From an uncultured Eubacteriales bacterium (lineage in GTDB: Bacteria > Bacillota > Clostridia > Oscillospirales > CAG-272), in the NCBI GenBank assembly GCA_905205065.1, contig CAJLCI010000031.1, forward strand, positions 1 to 27,429: 27,429 nt of DNA, read 5' to 3'. The position numbers were made by a program, and so were the translations under genes. Each line of letters begins with the position of its first letter. The first letter of the stretch is position 1. Of the stretch, positions 22,379-27,429 are shown one piece after another. Below the pieces are notes generated by a model. It was not told where the DNA came from. It saw nothing but the letters and a program-made list of their open reading frames with translations, and searched no databases.

Positions 22379-23404
22379 TTATCGCTGAACTCTTCCGGAG
22401 GCGTTTCCGCCGGCAAGAGCTTCCACCTCAGAGACCGAGCAAAGATTGAAATCGTGCTCAATCGAATGCTTAAGGCATGACGCCGCAACGGCGAAATCTA
22501 TCGCCTTCTGCGGATCAAAGCCGGAAAGAAGAGAATATATCAAACCACCGCCGAAACTGTCCCCGCCGCCGACTCTGTCAACGATATGCATATGGTACTG
22601 CGTTGAAAAATAGGCTTTGTCATCGGTGAAGATCATACCTGCCCAGTCGTTGTCATTTGCGGAAATTGAGGAACGCAGGGTTATTGCAATCCAGCGGCAT
22701 CCGAAACGCTCATGAAGCTGACGAGCAACGCTGACGTAGCCTTCATGGTCAAGCCTGCCGGCATCAATATCAGTGTTCTCGGCTTCAATGCCAAAAACGT
22801 CCTTTGCGTCCTCTTCGTTTGAAATGCATAAGTCAACATACGGTATGAGTTTTGACATGCACGCGTCTGCCGCCTCTCGACTCCAGAGCTTTTTGCGGTA
22901 GTTCAGATCACAGCTTATCAAAACGCCTCTCTCCTTTGCCGCCTGACACGCTTCAAGGCATATCTGCGGAAGCTCTCCGCCCAGTGCGGGAGTAATTCCG
23001 GTAAAGTGAAACCAGTCGGCTCCGTCAAAAATCTCGTCCCAGCAGAAATCTGATCTGGACGCAAGCGCGATCGAGCTTCCCGCACGATCATAGATCACCT
23101 TGGAAGGACGCTGGGACGCGCCTTTCTCTGCATAGTAGATTCCGATCCTCGGACCTCCGCGTACGATTTTCGAGGTATCAACTCCATAACGGCGAAGCGC
23201 GCACACAGCGCACTGACCGATCTCATGCTCCGGCAGCTTTGAAACAAATGCGGCGTCCATACCGTAGCCAGCAAGCGATACGGCAACGTTTGCCTCTCCG
23301 CCGCCGAAAGATGCCTCATATTTGTCCGCCTGAACGAATCTGAGATAACCCTCAGGGTTAAGTCTGAGCATAATCTCGCCGAATGTTATAATTTTTTTTG
23401 CCAT
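22379..23404 (-). CDS. kdgK: 2-dehydro-3-deoxygluconate kinase (PfkB family)
   Basis: A 341-aa sugar kinase that phosphorylates 2-keto-3-deoxygluconate (KDG) to KDPG, the substrate of the adjacent aldolase. PfkB features are FGEIMLRLNPEG at the N-terminus, SFGGGEANVAVSLAGYG, SNEEDAKDVFG, and the catalytic block VDRVGGGDSFGGGLIYSLL with its aspartate base. The start is ATG 23404, with AGGAAAGG nine bases upstream; the open frame extends to 23434. Substrate assignment rests on family resemblance and the eda/uxuA context; fructokinase-like alternatives are less likely. It follows eda by about 275 bp in the same direction and is closed by a strong terminator. Confidence 0.9.
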   Translation of the reverse strand: MAKKIITFGEIMLRLNPEGYLRFVQADKYEASFGGGEANVAVSLAGYGMDAAFVSKLPEHEIGQCAVCALRRYGVDTSKIVRGGPRIGIYYAEKGASQRPSKVIYDRAGSSIALASRSDFCWDEIFDGADWFHFTGITPALGGELPQICLEACQAAKERGVLISCDLNYRKKLWSREAADACMSKLIPYVDLCISNEEDAKDVFGIEAENTDIDAGRLDHEGYVSVARQLHERFGCRWIAITLRSSISANDNDWAGMIFTDDKAYFSTQYHMHIVDRVGGGDSFGGGLIYSLLSGFDPQKAIDFAVAASCLKHSIEHDFNLCSVSEVEALAGGNASGRVQR

Positions 23405-23522
23405 ATTATCAAGCCTTTCCTGTATCATCAACAATTAAGTGTTTTTCAATAAGGGACAGCGCCCGCCGATAAACGCTCCGACAGCGGATTGTTCCGCTGC
23501 TGAAATAAGTATGCGTAATCCG

Positions 23523-23572
23523 CTGCATACAGAGACGAACGCCCCTGCACACAAACGCCCTGCATACGAACG
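23523..23572. repeat. Degenerate tandem repeat between kdgK and eda
   Basis: About three imperfect copies of a 15-22 bp motif (CTGCATAC...ACGAACGCCC, CTGCACACAAACGCCC, TGCATACGAACG). The same gap has a perfect AATACATT-TT-AATGTATT dyad at about 23657-23674, just past the eda stop, and several further TGTAT repeats. No clear separate kdgK promoter is visible. Confidence 0.5.
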
Positions 23573-23679
23573 TTTTTTCATCCCAACATCTACAGCCGCA
23601 AACATATCACTTTTAATTATTTTTATATGTATCTAAATGTATTTTCAGATAATTCAATACATTTTAATGTATTTCGGTA

Positions 23680-24639
23680 TCACTTCTGAGTGAGATGCAC
23701 GGCAAAGCCCATGAATTCGTCTTCAAAATACACCGGCCCCTTGCACGGGATTTCAAACTCAGGTATATTATACCCTTTTTTCCTGAAGTATGCTGCAGCT
23801 CGTCCGACAGAATTTGTATATATGCCGATGTGACCGAGCGTTCCGCGCGCCGGAGCTTTACATAGTTCTATCTTCCTCTGCGCTGTAAAAATCGGAAAAT
23901 CTTCGTCCCAGTCAAATCCGAACATCTCGCCGAGCAGTCCGCTGCCCTTTTTTGAAAGAGAATCAGCGCCGCAATCACAGTTTATACCGAGATGCGCAAA
24001 CTCCAGCCCCAGCATGCTCCTGACCGCTTCCGCGGTAAGCCGTCTGATCTCGTCCCAGTTTTTCGCTTCGATAAGCTCTTTCTTTACCATCCATGTGCCT
24101 CCGCAGGCAAGAACTTTCGGAAATTTTATATAGTCTGACAGGTTTTGCGAGTTTATTCCGCCTGTCGGTATAAAGCGAAGCTTCTGATATGGAGCGGACA
24201 CCGCCTTAAGCTTGGACAGTCCGCCGTTTTGTTCCGCAGGAAAGAACTTGACGATCTCAAGTCCCATGCTCATCGCCTGTTCCATCTCGCCGGGAGTAGC
24301 CGTTCCCGGCATTATAGGCACGCCGCGGGAGAGAACATATTTTACTGTTTCGGGATTGAATCCGGGGGTAACAATGAACTCCGCTCCCGCCAAAACCGCG
24401 TCGTCCGCCTGATCCTGAGTAAGCACCGTTCCCGCCCCGACAAGCATATCGGGAAGCTCTCTTTTAATTCGGATGATCGCTTCCTTTGCGCACGGCGTTC
24501 TGAAAGTAATCTCCGCAGCCGGCAGTCCCCCCTCGCACAGCGCCCTTGCAAGAGGAACGGCGCTCTCCGGATCATCGATCGCGATAACCGGAAGAATTCC
24601 AATCTCGTATATCTTCTTTACCAAGTCTGAATAAGACAC
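23680..24639 (-). CDS. eda: KDPG/KHG aldolase with C-terminal VOC-like domain
   Basis: A 319-aa protein from GTG 24639, with AAGGAG six bases upstream; the frame is open to GTG 24672, but that start would place the ribosome site inside the gene. Residues about 1-207 are a class I KDPG aldolase with Glu43 and Arg47 (AAEITFRTP), VGAGTVL, the Schiff-base Lys131 (EIVKFFPAE) and FIPTGGI. It splits KDPG into pyruvate and glyceraldehyde-3-phosphate. Residues about 212-319 (FAHLGINC, GHIGIYTNSVGRAAAYFRKKGYNI, FEDEFMGFAVHLTQ) look like a glyoxalase/VOC half-fold added to the usual ~210-aa enzyme. Its role is unknown; oligomerisation or ligand sensing are possible. It is transcribed divergently from uxuA. 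Confidence 0.93.
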   Translation of the reverse strand: MSYSDLVKKIYEIGILPVIAIDDPESAVPLARALCEGGLPAAEITFRTPCAKEAIIRIKRELPDMLVGAGTVLTQDQADDAVLAGAEFIVTPGFNPETVKYVLSRGVPIMPGTATPGEMEQAMSMGLEIVKFFPAEQNGGLSKLKAVSAPYQKLRFIPTGGINSQNLSDYIKFPKVLACGGTWMVKKELIEAKNWDEIRRLTAEAVRSMLGLEFAHLGINCDCGADSLSKKGSGLLGEMFGFDWDEDFPIFTAQRKIELCKAPARGTLGHIGIYTNSVGRAAAYFRKKGYNIPEFEIPCKGPVYFEDEFMGFAVHLTQK

Positions 24640-24705
24640 TTTTTTCTCCTTTGTGACCGTTATATATATCACTTTTTATTTAAGCAGCTCTGCCGCTCTT
24701 CAAAT

Positions 24706-24733
24706 ATTATAATCCTAAAAATTCTCTTGTCAA
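24706..24733 (-). promoter_or_regulatory. Probable sigma-A promoter for eda-kdgK
   Basis: On the minus strand TTGACA (24728-24733), 16 bases and TATAAT (24706-24711), about 67 bases before the eda GTG start. It is back to back with the uxuA promoter. Confidence 0.75.
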
Positions 24734-24762
24734 CATTTTAAGAAAAAAATTGAAATTATATC

Positions 24763-24791
24763 TTGAAAAAACGGCATGAAGATGCTATGAT
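24763..24791 (+). promoter_or_regulatory. Probable sigma-A promoter for uxuA
   Basis: TTGAAA (24763-24768), 17 bases and TATGAT (24786-24791). The predicted start is near 24798-24800, at the left edge of the dyad described next. Confidence 0.7.
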
Positions 24792-24799
24792 TGTAAATA

Positions 24800-24822
24800 C
24801 GTTTCCGGAAAAGACGGAAACG
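24800..24822. promoter_or_regulatory. Dyad operator candidate at the uxuA transcription start
   Basis: CGTTTCCG and CGGAAACG form a perfect 8-bp inverted repeat with a 7-base spacer. Its left half also contains the small palindrome TTTCCGGAAA. The position at +1 of uxuA suits a repressor of the LacI (KdgR) or GntR (UxuR/ExuR) type. It could instead act as a hairpin at the mRNA 5' end. No regulator gene lies next to it. Confidence 0.5.
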
Positions 24823-24857
24823 CTGACATCTCCTATTTGAAAGGATACGTATTATAT

Positions 24858-25943
24858 ATGAAAATGACATTTCGCTGGTTTGGAGAAAATAGCGACAGCG
24901 TAAAGCTTGAACAGATTAAACAGATTCCGGGCGCAACAGGGATAATGGGATTCCTTGACGATGAGGCGGCCGGTAATATATGGGCGGAGGACAAGATTGC
25001 CTCATATATAGAAAAGGTACATGCGGCCGGACTTGAGTGCGAAGTAATCGAGAGTGTCAATGTTCACGAGGATATAAAGCTCGGTCTTCCGTCAAGAGAT
25101 AAATATATAGAAAATTACTGCACAACAATCAGAAACCTTGCAAAACACGGGGTAAAATGCATTGTTTATAATTTCATGCCCGTGCTTGACTGGCTCAGAA
25201 CAGATCTTGCAAGGGAAAATCCCGACGGCTCTTCAAGTATGTACTATGACGAGGCCGAGCTTGAAGGACTTTCTCCGACAGATCTTGTCGGACGTACGAC
25301 GGGAAAAAGCAACGGTTTTTCCCTGCCGGGCTGGGAACCTGATAGACTTGCGGACCTTGAAAAAATTCTCGCTCTTTACAGAAATATCGATGAGGAAAAG
25401 CTTCTTGAAAATTATAAATATTTTCTTGACGGAATAATTCCTGTCTGCGAGGAATGCGGAGTTATTATGGCATGCCATCCGGATGATCCGGCATGGCCGG
25501 TATTCGGGCTTCCAAGGATCGCGAATTCAGCGAAGGATTTTGACAGGATCACCGCGCTTTATGACAGCCCTGCAAATGCGATCTGCCTTTGTACAGGTTC
25601 TCTTGGCACCAATCCCAAAAACGATATTCCGGAGATGATCCGTCATTTCGGAAAAATGGGACGAATCGGGTGCCTACACGTAAGAAATCTTAAACATCTC
25701 GGCTCTGACAGGGTTTTCCGCGAATCCAGTCATTTTTCTTCGGACGGAGATCTTGATATGTATGAGATCATGCTGGCGGTATACGAGAGCTGTCCCGATA
25801 CTTATATCCGCCCCGATCACGGAAGAATGATCTGGGGAGAAGTTGGACGTCCCGGATACGGGCTCTATGATAGGGCACTCGGCGCGTGCTATCTGAGCGG
25901 TATTTGGGAAGCCATAGCCAAAGGTTCGGACAAAAGCCGCTGA
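24858..25943 (+). CDS. uxuA: D-mannonate dehydratase
   Basis: A 361-aa metal-dependent enzyme converting D-mannonate to KDG, which kdgK and eda then degrade. It aligns along its length with E. coli UxuA. Shared stretches include FRWFGENSDSVKLEQIKQIPGATG, VIESVNVHEDIKLG, VYNFMPVLDWLRTDL, EECGVIMACHPDDPAWPVFGLPRIANS, NAICLCTGSLG, LHVRNLKH, FHSSDGDLDMYE-like blocks and IRPDHGRMIWGE. Metal ligands of the xylose-isomerase-like barrel are expected among the conserved His, Cys and Asp of these blocks. The start is ATG 24858 with AAAGGA twelve bases upstream; an ATG two codons later is possible. It is shorter than E. coli UxuA, as in Gram-positive homologues. The gap after it (25944-26208) shows no clear gene. 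Confidence 0.95.
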   Translation: MKMTFRWFGENSDSVKLEQIKQIPGATGIMGFLDDEAAGNIWAEDKIASYIEKVHAAGLECEVIESVNVHEDIKLGLPSRDKYIENYCTTIRNLAKHGVKCIVYNFMPVLDWLRTDLARENPDGSSSMYYDEAELEGLSPTDLVGRTTGKSNGFSLPGWEPDRLADLEKILALYRNIDEEKLLENYKYFLDGIIPVCEECGVIMACHPDDPAWPVFGLPRIANSAKDFDRITALYDSPANAICLCTGSLGTNPKNDIPEMIRHFGKMGRIGCLHVRNLKHLGSDRVFRESSHFSSDGDLDMYEIMLAVYESCPDTYIRPDHGRMIWGEVGRPGYGLYDRALGACYLSGIWEAIAKGSDKSR

Positions 25944-26208
25944 CGCGCCGCCGCAGTCGCCCCGTGACACAAAAGCAAAAATCAGGCTGCGGCATTCTGA
26001 AAGAAACAAAAAACATTTTCCGCTGAATGCTAACGCCTGAAAAGGAAGTATTTTGAAAAAGCAATACAACACCGGTAAGTAGTTACACTGCCTCTTGGGA
26101 TTTTGTGTGATAAAATCCAATGCCCTCCAAAATTGCGGACGGCCATTTAAATATGTGATGCAATGAATTTGTTAAAGCTAAATTTTAGCATATAAATGAG
26201 GAAAAGTC

Positions 26209-27114
26209 ATGAGCAGAAAACAACTATTAACACGTTGGTGCAGGTTATCAAAGGAATCTATTGTTCACATTGTAACGGATGATTTACAGTATCAAATTGC
26301 AAAAGCTATTGAAAACAGTATAAATAACAAATGTAAAATTATCGATTATTCCGAATATGATAGTCTATTTGAAAAAATCAGCCAATTATCAGAAAATGAT
26401 TTACTAATAGTCCTTCTGTCTTTAAAAACGTATATGGAAGCCGGAGCAAATAAACGGTTTTCGCCTTTTGAAAAGCCAGTAAAAACAATGGCAAAATATA
26501 TTTTTATAAGGCTTGATATTACCGAGGAATCGCTCTTTCAGGGACTTTCCACGCCTAAAAATTTGGTATACTCCAAAATAAGTGAAATGAACCTATTTAA
26601 TCCTCAAAACATGCTAAGTGTAAAAAACAGCTCAGGAACAAATATTACACTAAAGATTGGTTCTTTTAACACCTGCTCTCATGAAGTAACAAAAAATTGT
26701 GATTACGCTTTTCTTCCTCCGTCGGAAACTTCAGCAGATGTGATAGAAGGCACAGCAAACGGTGAGATCGTTGTGGATGTGACCGTAGGACAGTTTTATT
26801 ATTATGGCAGGCTGTTAAATGAATTCGGACTTGTTAATTCTCCTATTAAAATTATAATTCGTAACGGATATGTGACTGATATTTTAGGAGAAAGTATGGC
26901 CAAGGAATTGAAAGAACTATTATTTAGCTTGCCAAAAGAGTGTCGAAAGCTTGTTGAAATAGGGCAAGGACTTTCTAAAATGACCCCAACCGGTATCATT
27001 GGAGTTGATGAAAGTATCATTGATACTTGCCACTTTGGGATTGGAGACGCGGAAAAATGCGGATTGCATTTAGATGTTGTAGTCTCTAAACCGCTCATTC
27101 AAGAATATAAATGA
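26209..27114 (+). CDS. M29 aminopeptidase / NicX-like metalloenzyme superfamily protein
   Basis: A 301-aa A+T-rich gene with GAGGAAAAG shortly before ATG 26209. The C-terminal half carries the pattern of the M29 aminopeptidase-2,5-dihydroxypyridine dioxygenase (NicX) superfamily: LPPSETSADVIEGTANGEIVVD (169-190), PIKIIIRNGYVTDILG (212-227), LVEIGQGLSKMTPTG (248-262), CHFGIGD (274-280) and LHLDVVVSKP (286-295). His275, His287 and Asp289 are candidate metal ligands. The N-terminal half (KAIENSINNKCKIID, SENDLLIVLLS) fits the family's Rossmann-like domain. Activity could be peptide or ring cleavage and is not predictable. It stands alone, closed by a long palindrome. Confidence 0.75.
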   Translation: MSRKQLLTRWCRLSKESIVHIVTDDLQYQIAKAIENSINNKCKIIDYSEYDSLFEKISQLSENDLLIVLLSLKTYMEAGANKRFSPFEKPVKTMAKYIFIRLDITEESLFQGLSTPKNLVYSKISEMNLFNPQNMLSVKNSSGTNITLKIGSFNTCSHEVTKNCDYAFLPPSETSADVIEGTANGEIVVDVTVGQFYYYGRLLNEFGLVNSPIKIIIRNGYVTDILGESMAKELKELLFSLPKECRKLVEIGQGLSKMTPTGIIGVDESIIDTCHFGIGDAEKCGLHLDVVVSKPLIQEYK

Positions 27115-27156
27115 TACAGAGATACAGAAATGTTTAAATTCCAATTTAAATAAAAT

Positions 27157-27202
27157 CAATCTGAAACGAGCGATGGCAGTTGCCATCGCTCGTTTCAGAT
27201 TG
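27157..27202. repeat. Long near-perfect palindrome (22-bp arms, 2-base centre)
   Basis: The left arm begins CAATCTGAAACGAGCGATGG and the right arm is its exact complement around a GT centre. It lies 43 bases past the stop of the NicX-like gene. The minus strand is T-rich beyond it (ATTTTATTT); the plus strand has only scattered T. It may be a bidirectional terminator or a small mobile-type inverted repeat. The remaining 227 bases hold three degenerate copies of a roughly 40-bp motif (TTTTCACGCTGCACCGC..., 27285-27375) and no gene I can support. Confidence 0.75.
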
Positions 27203-27429
27203 GAAAACTTCCTTATTAAAATGCACCAAATGACAGAGCCTGTTTTTTATGCATCGTATATTTTTTTCGCAGTTTTTCACGCTGCACCGCGACCGCACAA
27301 GTTTTCATAGTTCTTCACGCTGTACCGCAAGTCTGCACGAGATTTTCACAATTTCCTGCGCTGCTCCGCGGTCCATATTTAATGTCTACTGAATAAACCG
27401 CAAAACGGCATAAATAGTGACTTTAGCGG

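Noticed and set aside
22249..22488. 79-codon minus-strand ORF over the kdgK end and terminator
   Set aside because: It overlaps the kdgK C-terminus out of frame and crosses the bidirectional terminator stem.
26034..26081. Short frame TTG-AAA-AAG-CAA-TAC after GGAAG in the gap before the NicX-like gene
   Set aside because: It stops after nine codons and has no recognisable homology, so at most it is a trace of a lost gene.

Overview
The window looks like a chromosomal piece of an uncultivated gut-type member of the Clostridia (Firmicutes). Pointers are the rlmN-prpC-prkC gene order, the split 'archaeal-type' glutamate synthase operon, textbook TTGACA-17-TATAAT promoters, AGGAGG-type ribosome sites with frequent GTG/TTG starts, a bile-salt/penicillin acylase-like hydrolase and a glucuronate catabolic set. 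The genus cannot be named from sequence alone. Nearly all genes are on the minus strand; the plus strand carries tRNA-Leu, uxuA and a metallopeptidase-like gene.

Layout. 1-49: possible insertion-sequence end. 126-4434: rlmN, PP2C phosphatase and PASTA kinase (cell-wall/growth signalling). 4630-6273: choloylglycine-hydrolase-family enzyme and a small nitroreductase. 6549-6625: tRNA with CAT anticodon and its terminator. 6844-14923: a nitrogen assimilation block transcribed leftwards in the order GOGAT amidotransferase, GOGAT FMN/Fe-S synthase, polyferredoxin, FAD oxidoreductase, GOGAT GXGXG subunit, glutamine synthetase, purF. It is driven by a consensus promoter at 15106-15134, which is followed directly by a long terminator-like hairpin in the leader, so the operon is probably attenuated. 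15389-15475: tRNA-Leu(CAG).

15476-22240 is a more A+T-rich, loosely packed accessory region. It holds two paralogous, very large ECF-type sigma factors (554 and 562 aa). Each has sigma2 and sigma4 domains, then a winged-helix-like segment, then a long domain of unknown function. Both are preceded by the same TCCCAAC-N13-CGxGT motif, a candidate autoregulated promoter. Between them lie a frameshifted XRE regulator, a transglutaminase-like protein, a decayed small gene, and a complete tiny transcription unit (perfect promoter, GAGGTG, 19-codon ORF, hairpin).

22379-25943 encodes the end of hexuronate breakdown: uxuA (mannonate to KDG) diverges from eda (fused to a VOC-like domain) and kdgK (KDG to KDPG to pyruvate and glyceraldehyde-3-phosphate), with a dyad operator candidate at the uxuA start. 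26209-27114 is an M29/NicX-like metalloenzyme followed by a 22-bp-arm palindrome.

A recurring feature is short tandem repeats: units of 9, 12 and 24 bp inside genes (in frame) and of 12, 14 and 26 bp between genes.
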